From Muribaculaceae bacterium (GTDB lineage: Bacteria > Bacteroidota > Bacteroidia > Bacteroidales > Muribaculaceae): a stretch of 43,291 bases of DNA. Below are positions 9,001 to 15,488 of the stretch, in pieces. The translations under genes and the position numbers were made by a program. The stretch covers positions 1-43,291 of the forward strand of contig JAKSLZ010000018.1 of NCBI GenBank assembly GCA_024400935.1. The letters run 5' to 3'. Under the pieces are notes generated by a model. The model was not told the DNA's origin. It searched no databases and saw only the letters and a program-made list of their open reading frames with translations. Each line of letters opens with the position of its first letter. Position 1 is the first letter of the stretch.

Positions 9001-9750
9001 GTCGGTGCCACTCATGTCAAGATACTTGAGATTGGGCATCTTGCTCACGTCAACACATGTAAGACTGGGGTTATTTGCCAAAATGAGAGTTTCAAGTTTG
9101 GTCAATGTGCCGATGGCACCACTTGCGTTTATACCTGTACCAACACCTCCTGTAAGAGCGTTATTGGTCATATCGAGATACACAAGATTGGGCTGCTTGG
9201 CTACACCACCCGACCAACCGGCAAGCTTGGGGCAGTTGGCAAGTTTCAATGTAACAAGAGTAGTCACACCATAGGTTGAGTTGATAGCCGAGAAATAACC
9301 GTAGTTGTCGCTATCACTGGCATCGAACTCCTCAAGCGGAGTAACCGGAGATTTCGACAAGTTGATGTAATGATTGGTCGCTGTCGCGGCATACTGCGAG
9401 AAACCTATGATGCGGTCATTATTGCGAATAGACAGTTTCTTGAGCTTGGTGTTTGATGACAAAACGAGGTGACTGAGGTCATTGTCATCGAGGATGAGTT
9501 CGGTGAGCTCGGTGAACTTTTCGATACCAACGATAGATGTAATGCCCTTGCCTGTGAGGTCGAGGGATGTTACACTTGTGGCTTCGACCGACGTTGCGCC
9601 GAGTGCTTGTTGCAGAGCGGCGCGGAACGCTGCATCAGGGAATGTGTTGGCGTCAGTTAAATCCGCTGTTGCCGCTTGGGCCGTGGGGGCCGTGAATGCC
9701 AGGAGCAGGATAGCGGCCAGGGCTGTTAGTTTTGTAGCAATCTTTTTCAT
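6085..9750 (-). CDS. Large exported leucine-rich repeat protein
   Basis: A 1221-residue surface or secreted protein. Residues 1-26 are a signal peptide ending in APTAQA. Residues about 30-1050 are a long series of degenerate leucine-rich repeats of the LxxLDLSxNxL type (for example LKYLDLSNNLLQ, LETLILANNPSL, LKYLDMTN), which should form an extended solenoid. The C-terminal 35 residues contain YYNLAGQRI followed by a short beta-rich stretch ending in KVMK, a motif typical of secreted Bacteroidales proteins and similar to type IX secretion C-terminal signals. The partner or ligand is unknown. It is monocistronic, with its own -7 element and a palindromic terminator. The start ATG (9748-9750) directly precedes the signal peptide. 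BspA-like adhesins are one possible functional analogy. Confidence 0.88.
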   Translation of the reverse strand: MKKIATKLTALAAILLLAFTAPTAQAATADLTDANTFPDAAFRAALQQALGATSVEATSVTSLDLTGKGITSIVGIEKFTELTELILDDNDLSHLVLSSNTKLKKLSIRNNDRIIGFSQYAATATNHYINLSKSPVTPLEEFDASDSDNYGYFSAINSTYGVTTLVTLKLANCPKLAGWSGGVAKQPNLVYLDMTNNALTGGVGTGINASGAIGTLTKLETLILANNPSLTCVDVSKMPNLKYLDMSGTDLWFENREKTYLKPANNPLLETFIAENAKWATNGSIDGFQNLKTVRISGNTFTHQEISNCPALETVDVSGNAKVTYVSITNSGLTSVPNINGDNCALLKTLVLDGNQFSDVPAVSGPFTCLSLQSNNFPAEYSLTGNTLEGLDLGSNGFTSLTVENSAMSALALGDNANLTEVHLHGNANLTKTASATGVSAAQGLYIKGLSALKVLDIENSNFSQLGQENSTDGCTGIEVLKAANNKFTTFSNAYKTFGSQGDNGYRPATPTRSSLEHLTGLKYLDLSNNLLQDSLHLHKNTLLETLIVRNNRTITEYSDNSVVNKQFHTPGDPGEFNDTVGLRMLNLIYNKELKYIDISYTAIHHFARDGRLDKYKEDYYMANFAKRGNETAKNREPHYLLISNCNKLEEFYADYNGMKSAGFLKNFEGQGFDYLKRISMIETRGQDSYTMQGSWNPNGKDGCPNVEYINVANSDLDSVGVTKLPHLKYLNVSGNWTKNNWSHWSSTGVGHTLNLKANGELVECVADDCPHLVIAQANDKTNLTSLSLNNNPELKQVYVPNTGLARIDAEPYGHPDPNPDTRTQQAVGGLGLAGLNTATNLELLYCEDNSNLASLDVTANSNLKYLHAYNNAYGADGLNLSGKQNLKTAWVSNSGLTSLQLNGATALDSLKCYDNAALASLDVRASGAMRYLDLARCHVKDLDLASNNALVHFDCSNNDKCDETQGNWLSDLNFASTALQTVVANNNNLYNITLPTSLAALTRMEFAHNHINGIDLSGATSLAPEAIVDVDNGRTITAECAAFTKDNKPVKLYYFQLDENAGENGGFFLDTKTSQDELKGEPRPSLAQDNFSASSVNSWGDGVQGTVTGSRKAAAIGDIDSEKLYGTIAVLTPSSENSTRANGRAEYTYNNGRSTSTFYLDWSANANIVTEVEDVDAEVEVVSTAYYNLAGQRIEEMQEGVNIVVKTLKDGSTVTSKVMK

Positions 9751-9823
9751 ATGGAGTCCAGTTTTGTTTCAATTCGTTACCGAAACGACCGGTTAAACAT
9801 CGCATTTTAAACAATATACACTG

Positions 9824-9831
9824 CAAAGATA
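9824..9831 (-). promoter_or_regulatory. -7 promoter element of the LRR gene
   Basis: TATCTTTG on the minus strand, a full match to TAnnTTTG, placed about 75 nt before the LRR start codon. No clear -33 TTTG is seen at the usual distance. Confidence 0.5.
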
Positions 9832-9919
9832 ATAAAAATTCTTATATAATAATAGGTGTAAGTGTGTTTTTTTTCTATAAATGTGGTGTTTTTGAGATAG
9901 TTCCTGATAAGCTAAGTGT

Positions 9920-9995
9920 TCCAGATTTTCTAGATATTCTAGGTTTTTCTATACTTTCTAGGATTTCTAGAGTTGCTAGAATGTCTAGACAGTCT
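9920..9995. repeat. 9-nt periodic repeat array (TTTCTAGnn type)
   Basis: About eight consecutive 9-nt modules carry a CTAG or CTA core (TTTTCTAGA, TATTCTAGG, GATTTCTAG, AGTTGCTAG, AATGTCTAG). They lie between the LRR promoter and the terminator of the GGGtGRT gene. This array and the two features around it account for most of the 322-nt gene-free stretch 9751-10072. Confidence 0.75.
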
Positions 9996-10010
9996 CAATC
10001 CCTAAAAACG

Positions 10011-10044
10011 AAAAAAACTCCTGCCCCAGGATGGGACAGGAGTT
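10011..10044 (-). terminator. Rho-independent terminator of the GGGtGRT operon
   Basis: A 12-bp stem (10016-10027 with 10033-10044, one G-U pair) is followed on the minus strand by a run of seven T ending at 10011. It lies 28 nt after the GGGtGRT stop codon. Confidence 0.85.
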
Positions 10045-10072
10045 GTGTTATAACGGGTTGTAAGGGTTATTC

Positions 10073-11086
10073 TTACTTGTTGAGTGCCTGAGCAACGTCA
10101 ACGGCGCAAGCTACGGTGCAACCTACCATGGGGTTGTTACCGATGCCCAGGAAGCCCATCATCTCCACGTGAGCGGGAACTGATGAAGAACCTGCGAACT
10201 GAGCGTCTGAGTGCATGCGGCCCAGGGTGTCGGTCATACCGTAAGAAGCGGGACCTGCAGCCATGTTGTCGGGGTGCAGTGTGCGGCCTGTACCACCACC
10301 TGATGCTACGCTGAAGTAGGGCTTACCAGCGAGGATGCGCTCCTTCTTGTAAGTACCTGCAACGGGGTGCTGGAAGCGAGTGGGGTTGGTTGAGTTACCG
10401 GTGATTGATACGTCAACGTCTTCCTTCCACAGGATAGCTACGCCTTCGCGCACGTCGTCAGCGCCGTAGCATTTAACCTTAGCGCGGGGACCGTCGCTAT
10501 AGGGAGTCTCAGCTACAGTCTTGAGCTCGCCAGTGAAGTAGTCAAACTCAGTCTGAACATATGTGAAACCGTTGATGCGAGAGATGATCTTAGCAGCGTC
10601 CTTGCCCAGACCGTTGAGGATAACGCGCAGGGGCTCCTTGCGCACCTTGTCGGCCTTAGCGGCGATCTTGATAGCGCCCTCAGCAGCAGCAAATGACTCG
10701 TGACCTGCGAGGAATGCGAAGCACTTGGTCTCCTCACGGAGCAGACGAGCTGCCAGGTTACCGTGACCCAGACCTACCTTGCGGTCGTCGGCTACTGAAC
10801 CGGGGATACAGAATGCCTGAAGACCCAGACCGATTGCCTCGGCAGCGTCAGCAGCGTTCTTGCAACCCTTCTTGATAGCGATTGCACTACCGCAAACGTA
10901 TGCCCACTTAGCATTCTCAAAGCAGATGGGCTGAGTTTCTTCACATGTCATATAAGGATCGATACCAGCAGCTTCGCAGATTGCGTTAGCCTCCTCAATG
11001 TCCTTGATACCGTTCTCGTTAAGAACAGCGATAATCTTGTTGATTCGACGATCTTGCGATTCGAATTTTACTTCTCTAATTGCCAT
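10073..11086 (-). CDS. GGGtGRT protein
   Basis: A 337-residue protein of the family named for its signature. The motif GGGTGRT is present at residues 263-269, followed by LHPDNMAAGPASYGM. The biochemical function of this family is not established. It is regularly found next to a NifU-like iron-sulfur scaffold protein, as here, which suggests a role in metal-sulfur cluster handling or in a metabolic enzyme that needs it. There is no signal peptide. It is the second gene of the operon, 17 nt after the NifU-like gene. It is preceded by a perfect AGGAGG (11095-11100) 8 nt before the ATG, which is exceptional in this genome, where other genes lack Shine-Dalgarno sequences. Confidence 0.92.
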   Translation of the reverse strand: MAIREVKFESQDRRINKIIAVLNENGIKDIEEANAICEAAGIDPYMTCEETQPICFENAKWAYVCGSAIAIKKGCKNAADAAEAIGLGLQAFCIPGSVADDRKVGLGHGNLAARLLREETKCFAFLAGHESFAAAEGAIKIAAKADKVRKEPLRVILNGLGKDAAKIISRINGFTYVQTEFDYFTGELKTVAETPYSDGPRAKVKCYGADDVREGVAILWKEDVDVSITGNSTNPTRFQHPVAGTYKKERILAGKPYFSVASGGGTGRTLHPDNMAAGPASYGMTDTLGRMHSDAQFAGSSSVPAHVEMMGFLGIGNNPMVGCTVACAVDVAQALNK

Positions 11087-11094
11087 AATGTATT

Positions 11095-11100
11095 CCTCCT
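11095..11100 (-). promoter_or_regulatory. Canonical Shine-Dalgarno of the GGGtGRT gene
   Basis: Minus-strand AGGAGG, 8 nt before the ATG at 11084-11086, inside the 17-nt intergenic gap. No other gene in the window has such a site. It may ensure efficient re-initiation behind the upstream gene. Confidence 0.7.
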
Positions 11101-11103
11101 TTA

Positions 11104-11796
11104 TTATTCGTTACGTGGGTCAATGTACTTAGCAGCGTCAGCGAAGCGGCCATAGCTACCCTTAGCAGCCTCGAGAGCCTCTTCGGGTGTCTTGCCCTTC
11201 TTCAACGCGTCGGTAAACTTGCCAAGGTGCAAGAACTCATAACCGATAACCTCGTTGTTCTCGTCCAGAGCCATGCGAGTGCAATAGCCCTCGGCCATCT
11301 CGAGGTAGCGGGGACCCTTAGCGAGGGTACCGAACATGGTACCTACCTGGCTGCGGAGACCCTTACCGAGGTCCTCAAGAGAAGCACCGATAACGAGACC
11401 GCCCTCTGAAAAAGCGCTCTGGGTGCGACCGTAAACAATCTGAAGGAAGAGCTCGCGCATTGCGGTGTTGATAGCATCGCACACGAGGTCGGTGTTGAGA
11501 GCCTCAAGGATGGTCTTGCCGGGCAGGATCTCGCTTGCCATAGCGGCTGAGTGAGTCATACCTGAGCAACCGATAGTCTCAACCAGGGCTTCCTGGATGA
11601 TACCTTCCTTAACGTTGAGGGTGAGCTTGCAAGCGCCCTGCTGGGGAGCACACCAGCCGATACCGTGAGTAAGGCCTGAAACATCTTTGATTTCTTTTGA
11701 GCGTACCCACTTTCCTTCTTCAGGAATCGGTGCTGAAGGATGGTTAGCACCCTTGGCTACACAGCACATGTTTTGTACTTCGTGAGAATAAATCAT
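11104..11796 (-). CDS. NifU-like iron-sulfur cluster assembly scaffold protein
   Basis: A 230-residue cytoplasmic protein resembling the IscU/NifU N-terminal scaffold fold. Conserved features are MIYSHEVQNMCC at the N-terminus (paired Cys 11-12), ALVETIGCSGMTHSAAMASE (the central Cys motif) and the QQGAC region. It lacks the [2Fe-2S] and Nfu domains of full NifU. It is longer than IscU (about 130 aa), with a C-terminal extension (about residues 160-230) that includes LGKFTDALKKGKTPEEALEAAKG. It is the first gene of a two-gene operon with the GGGtGRT protein. The presumed role is to bind or pass on an Fe-S cluster for the partner protein; the client is unknown. Confidence 0.85.
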   Translation of the reverse strand: MIYSHEVQNMCCVAKGANHPSAPIPEEGKWVRSKEIKDVSGLTHGIGWCAPQQGACKLTLNVKEGIIQEALVETIGCSGMTHSAAMASEILPGKTILEALNTDLVCDAINTAMRELFLQIVYGRTQSAFSEGGLVIGASLEDLGKGLRSQVGTMFGTLAKGPRYLEMAEGYCTRMALDENNEVIGYEFLHLGKFTDALKKGKTPEEALEAAKGSYGRFADAAKYIDPRNE

Positions 11797-12127
11797 AATT
11801 AGTTATTAATTAATATGATAGTAAATAAATATATGTTTTGTTATAAACAAAGCGTATTTAACTGCGTAAAGTTACAAAATTTTCTTCACATTTCACCCCA
11901 TCGCCCGCCTCATTTTTACAGGATAAACATTTTTTAGCACATCAACGACCGGGGGCAACTCTACAGCAATGGGGATTATCTCGCGCAGGACTCGTAAATG
12001 ATGCAGAAACACTGAGATAATCAAAATGACTTTTTTGACTAAAAAGCACAAAAAGTTCCATAACTATTTTTTGTTTTTTACGTTCTTTTAGTCTGAAAAA
12101 GAGAATATTGCTAAATTATTACGGGAT
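11797..12127. other. Gene-free AT-rich stretch upstream of the NifU-like gene
   Basis: No coding frame is supported. A minus-strand -7-like element (TAACTTTA, 11867-11874) probably serves the NifU-like gene. Further right, GATTATCTC (11974-11982) and GAGATAATC (12013-12021) form an inverted repeat with a 30-nt spacer. The rest shows homopolymeric A/T runs only. Confidence 0.4.
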
Positions 12128-12356
12128 GAGGTTAATGGGTTAAGAGGTTAAGAGGTTAAGAGGTTAAGAGGTTAATGGGTTAACTTTAAACCCTTAAACC
12201 CTTAAACCTTTAAACCTTTAAACTCTTAAACCCTTAAACCCTTAAACCTTTAAACCTTTAAACTCTTAAACCCTTAAACCCTTAAACCTTTAAACCCTTA
12301 AACCTTTAAACTCTTAAACCCTTAAACCTTTAAACTTTTAAACCTTTAAACTTTTA
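12128..12356. repeat. 8-nt repeat array with opposed arms (GGTTAAGA / CTTAAACC)
   Basis: About seven units of GGTTAAGA/GGTTAATG (12130-12184) are followed by about 21 units of CTTAAACC/TTTAAACC/TTTAAACT. The first block is roughly complementary to the second, so the array can fold back. Within the second block a 40-nt higher-order unit of five 8-mers recurs. The right end runs into the stop codon of the CotH gene (12354-12356). Confidence 0.92.
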
Positions 12357-13925
12357 CCTTGCACAACCCTCTATGGCAGCGGTCTTGACGCGGAAGAAGT
12401 TGTTGTCGCGGCTGTCTTCGAGCAGGCGGTACTCGCCGTGGTTGCCCCACGATGCGGGACGGTCCTCGATGTACATGTCCTCGCCAGTGTCGTTAGATAC
12501 ATACTGCTGTATCTTGGCCTGCCATGCACGGATGCGGGCTGTGGCCTGGTTGTAGTGCATCATGCCATTGGTCTGGTCAACAAGCTCCTGGAGATACTGC
12601 ACATACTTGGCCTTGTACTCGGGGATGCTGAGGATGCGCGAGGTGAGCAGGTTGCCGTCGTGGCCCCACTTGAGCGGATCCTGTCGGCCCGAGTCATGCT
12701 GCACACCGCAATCCGAACTGGTGCCCAGTGTATTATCGTAGTCATAGGGGATCATGTACACCTTGTAGTCGGTGAGATCCTCGGTAGTGAAGTAAAGGTA
12801 GTAGTTATTGCTGTTGTTCCAGTAGTCGTCCCACATGCCCACGGCCACGTTTACAGCCAGCGTGCGCAGGAACAGGTCCACGTCGCACACCTCTGCAATC
12901 CACTGCTTGAAGCTGTCGTCGCTCTTGCCGGCAAGCTTGAGCTGGAAGTCGATGAACTGCTGCTTGGCGTTGTCAAAGTTTGCGATATTGGTCTGTAGCG
13001 TGTAGGTGTGGCTGTCGTCGCTGTCGTCGTCGGCAAAGTATTCCTTGTTGTAGGGGTCGGTGAGCGAAGCGGGGCCGCTGGCATACTTGCACTTCCACAG
13101 GTTGCCCTTGTTAGTGCCAAACATGTTTTCATCCTTGCGCTGCTTGAGGTAGTTGCCGTCGACAGGTTCAATCATCTCGTACACACCCAGGTAGGTCTCC
13201 TTGCTGTCGCCATCTACATGTAGCCACAGGCGGCAGTAGTTAGAGCGTGATGCCGTCCACACGCCATAGTCGCGGAAGAGATTGTAGCAGAAGAGTTCGC
13301 GCACATAGGCGGGGTCGTCTTTGAACCACTTGAGGTGCAGCTTGTGCACACCATGCACATCGTGCTCCTTGTCGTCGACCCACTTGTGCATGTTGATGCC
13401 GAAGTGCACGTGGTGCCAGTCGGTGTTGTTAGCCTGGTGGTCCTGTCCCTGCCATCCCTCGGGGCGGCGGCGCGAGGTGTTGCCCTTGAGGCGCAGACCC
13501 ACCTCTTCGACGGCAAAGTTCTCGCCGGCCATGTTGAAGTTCATGTCGGCCACGATATATTGCTTGGTCCTGTTGTTAGAATCATAGAGGCGGAGCAGGC
13601 GGTTCCACTCGTCGAGCGACACACTGAGGTGAATCTCGGGAAGTTCGTCCATGTTCCACACCCAATCCACGTTAGTGCGCACCAGCTCGCGGCGGCCCGA
13701 GAGCACATAGTTCACAACGGCGTTGATGTCAGCAATATCGATGACGCCGTCCTCGTTGACGTCGGCAGCGTCGTCCTCGATGCCGCCCATCACCCTGTTG
13801 ACGACAGTGTTGATATCAGTAATGTCGATAGAATTGTCACGGTTCACGTCACCGCGGTAATAAACCTTGGCCTGCATGCTTGCCGAGACAGCAAGCACCG
13901 CCAGTAAAGAAAGTAAGTAGCGCAT
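12354..13925 (-). CDS. CotH-kinase family protein with N-terminal dockerin
   Basis: An exported protein of 523 residues. Residues 1-19 are a signal peptide (MRYLLSLLAVLAVSASMQA). Residues about 25-78 hold two F-hand type calcium-binding repeats (DVNRDNSIDITDIN and DVNEDGVIDIADIN), as in a type I dockerin. The remainder is a CotH-like domain (spore-coat protein kinase fold), with LRLKGNTSRRR, LHLKWFKDD, LGVYEMIEPVD and the acidic metal site MIPYDYDNTLG. CotH domains are atypical kinases in spore formers; in gut bacteria they are often found with dockerins and their substrate is unknown. The longer frame to 13982 is rejected because it spans the promoter and would bury the signal peptide. The dockerin at the N-terminus rather than the C-terminus is unusual. 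Confidence 0.88.
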   Translation of the reverse strand: MRYLLSLLAVLAVSASMQAKVYYRGDVNRDNSIDITDINTVVNRVMGGIEDDAADVNEDGVIDIADINAVVNYVLSGRRELVRTNVDWVWNMDELPEIHLSVSLDEWNRLLRLYDSNNRTKQYIVADMNFNMAGENFAVEEVGLRLKGNTSRRRPEGWQGQDHQANNTDWHHVHFGINMHKWVDDKEHDVHGVHKLHLKWFKDDPAYVRELFCYNLFRDYGVWTASRSNYCRLWLHVDGDSKETYLGVYEMIEPVDGNYLKQRKDENMFGTNKGNLWKCKYASGPASLTDPYNKEYFADDDSDDSHTYTLQTNIANFDNAKQQFIDFQLKLAGKSDDSFKQWIAEVCDVDLFLRTLAVNVAVGMWDDYWNNSNNYYLYFTTEDLTDYKVYMIPYDYDNTLGTSSDCGVQHDSGRQDPLKWGHDGNLLTSRILSIPEYKAKYVQYLQELVDQTNGMMHYNQATARIRAWQAKIQQYVSNDTGEDMYIEDRPASWGNHGEYRLLEDSRDNNFFRVKTAAIEGCAR

Positions 13926-13960
13926 TTTGTAGTCTTTTATATGAGTTTGAATTTTCAATG

Positions 13961-13968
13961 CAAAGTTA
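13961..13968 (-). promoter_or_regulatory. -7 promoter element of the CotH gene
   Basis: Minus-strand TAACTTTG, matching TAnnTTTG, 35 nt before the ATG at 13925. It forms a divergent promoter pair with the element at 14012-14019. Confidence 0.55.
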
Positions 13969-14011
13969 CAAAATTTATTCAAATTGTTAAAATCAAGTGC
14001 AATAATTATTG

Positions 14012-14019
14012 TAACTTTG
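14012..14019 (+). promoter_or_regulatory. -7 promoter element of the RNA methyltransferase, leaderless start
   Basis: TAACTTTG, with the ATG of the methyltransferase only 7 nt after it (14027). Since transcription normally begins about 5-8 nt after this element, the mRNA is predicted to have no or almost no leader. Confidence 0.55.
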
Positions 14020-14026
14020 CAACACT

Positions 14027-15403
14027 ATGCAACTACCCGAACAGTTTATTGCCCAGATTGAGCGGCTATTCCCTGGCGAGAGCGACGCAATGCTGCGCGC
14101 CATCAGCGAGACTAATCCCAGCGTGAGCGTGCGTGTAAACGATGCTCGTGACGCTGTTGTGCCCACCGGTGTTGACACGGTGCCCTGGTGCGACCGTGGA
14201 TTCTACCTCGATGAGCGCCCGCAGTTCACCTTCGACCCCATGTGGCACGCCGGCATGTATTATGTGCAGGATGCGTCATCTATGTTTATCCACCACGTTA
14301 TCAAGTCGTTGGTCGATGAGCCCGCCGTCTTTCTCGACCTGTGTGCCGCTCCCGGCGGCAAGACCACAGCGGCACTGCAGGCACTGCCCGAGGGTTCGCT
14401 TGTGGTGGCAAATGAGATCGTGGTGTCGCGTGCCCGTGTGCTGGCCGACAACGTGAGCCGCTGGGGCAATCCCAATAGCGCCGTCACTTGCTGCGCTCCG
14501 CGTGGGCTGGGCAAACTCAGGCATGCCTTTGACGTCATCGCAGCCGATGTGCCGTGCAGCGGCGAGGGAATGATGCGCAAGGACGACGAGGCCGTCAGCC
14601 AGTGGTCACCGGCACTGGTCGAGCAGTGTGCCGACCGCCAGCGGGGCATCATCGCCGACATCTGGCCCGCACTCAAGCCCGGCGGACTGTTTATCTATAG
14701 CACCTGCACTTACAACACCGAAGAGAACGAACAAATGCTGGCACACATTGTTGAGGAATATGGCGCTGAGGTGCTTGAAGTGCCTGTTTCGCCCGAGTGG
14801 CCCATCCATGCGGGCGTCAACACCGAGCTGCCGTGCTACCGCTTCCTGCCCCACCTCACCCGTGGCGAAGGATTGTTCATGGCCGTGCTGCGCAAACCTG
14901 CCGACGAGCCCGTGCGCCCCGCTAAGCCCGGCAAGAAACAGCGCACCCCGGCGCGCACCGATGCTCCGCGCACGCTCAAGCAGTGGCTCCTGCAGGAAAA
15001 AGATTACAAAGTGACCGTCACCGGCGACACCGTGGCCGCCGTGCCCAAGCAATATGCCGCCATCATCGACCTTCTGGCCGAGTGCAACCTCATGCAGGCA
15101 GGCGTCACGCTAGGCACCGTCAAGGGCAAGAACTGCGTGCCCGCGCAGTCATTGGCACTGAGCTCGGCTCTCAACCGTGAGGAGTTCCCCGAGTGCAAAC
15201 TCGACTACCCCACCGCCATCGCCTATCTGCGCGGCGAGGCCATCACCGTAGACGCCCCACGAGGCTATGCCTTAGTCACCTACAACGGCGCTCCGCTGGG
15301 CTGGATAAACAACCTGGGCAACCGTGCCAACAACATGTACCCCAAGCCCCTGCGCATCCTCAGCACCCACGCCCCCGAAACCGCCCCCCAAGTAATCAAA
15401 TAA
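14027..15403 (+). CDS. rRNA (cytosine-C5-)-methyltransferase, RsmF-like
   Basis: A 458-residue SAM-dependent RNA m5C methyltransferase of the NOL1/NOP2/Sun family. The SAM-binding motif is LDLCAAPGGKTTAALQ. The two catalytic cysteines are C177 (DVPCSGEGMMRKD) and C227 (YSTCTYNTEENEQ). A C-terminal extension of about 170 residues (KQWLLQEKDYKVTV onward, with YLRGEAITVD and LGWINNLGNRANNMYP) is the RNA-recognition region found in RsmF-type enzymes rather than in RsmB. Its target is probably 16S rRNA; the exact cytosine cannot be told. The N-terminus (MQLPEQFIAQIERLFPGE) fits the family, supporting the leaderless ATG. It is convergent with the next gene and shares its terminator. Confidence 0.92.
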   Translation: MQLPEQFIAQIERLFPGESDAMLRAISETNPSVSVRVNDARDAVVPTGVDTVPWCDRGFYLDERPQFTFDPMWHAGMYYVQDASSMFIHHVIKSLVDEPAVFLDLCAAPGGKTTAALQALPEGSLVVANEIVVSRARVLADNVSRWGNPNSAVTCCAPRGLGKLRHAFDVIAADVPCSGEGMMRKDDEAVSQWSPALVEQCADRQRGIIADIWPALKPGGLFIYSTCTYNTEENEQMLAHIVEEYGAEVLEVPVSPEWPIHAGVNTELPCYRFLPHLTRGEGLFMAVLRKPADEPVRPAKPGKKQRTPARTDAPRTLKQWLLQEKDYKVTVTGDTVAAVPKQYAAIIDLLAECNLMQAGVTLGTVKGKNCVPAQSLALSSALNREEFPECKLDYPTAIAYLRGEAITVDAPRGYALVTYNGAPLGWINNLGNRANNMYPKPLRILSTHAPETAPQVIK

Positions 15404-15425
15404 ACATTTTCAACCCCTCTTCAAA

Positions 15426-15473
15426 CCCCAAAAACGCTACAGCAGGGACCGTCCCTACTGTAGCGTTTTGGGG
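15426..15473. terminator. Bidirectional terminator between convergent genes
   Basis: A long near-perfect hairpin: a CCCC-A-run-ACGCTACAG arm from 15426 pairs with CTGTAGCGTTTTGGGG ending at 15473, with an inner AGGGAC/GTCCCT stem. TTTT follows on the plus strand. It can serve both the methyltransferase and the BspA-like gene. Confidence 0.85.
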
Positions 15474-15488
15474 TTTTAGAGAGGTTGC

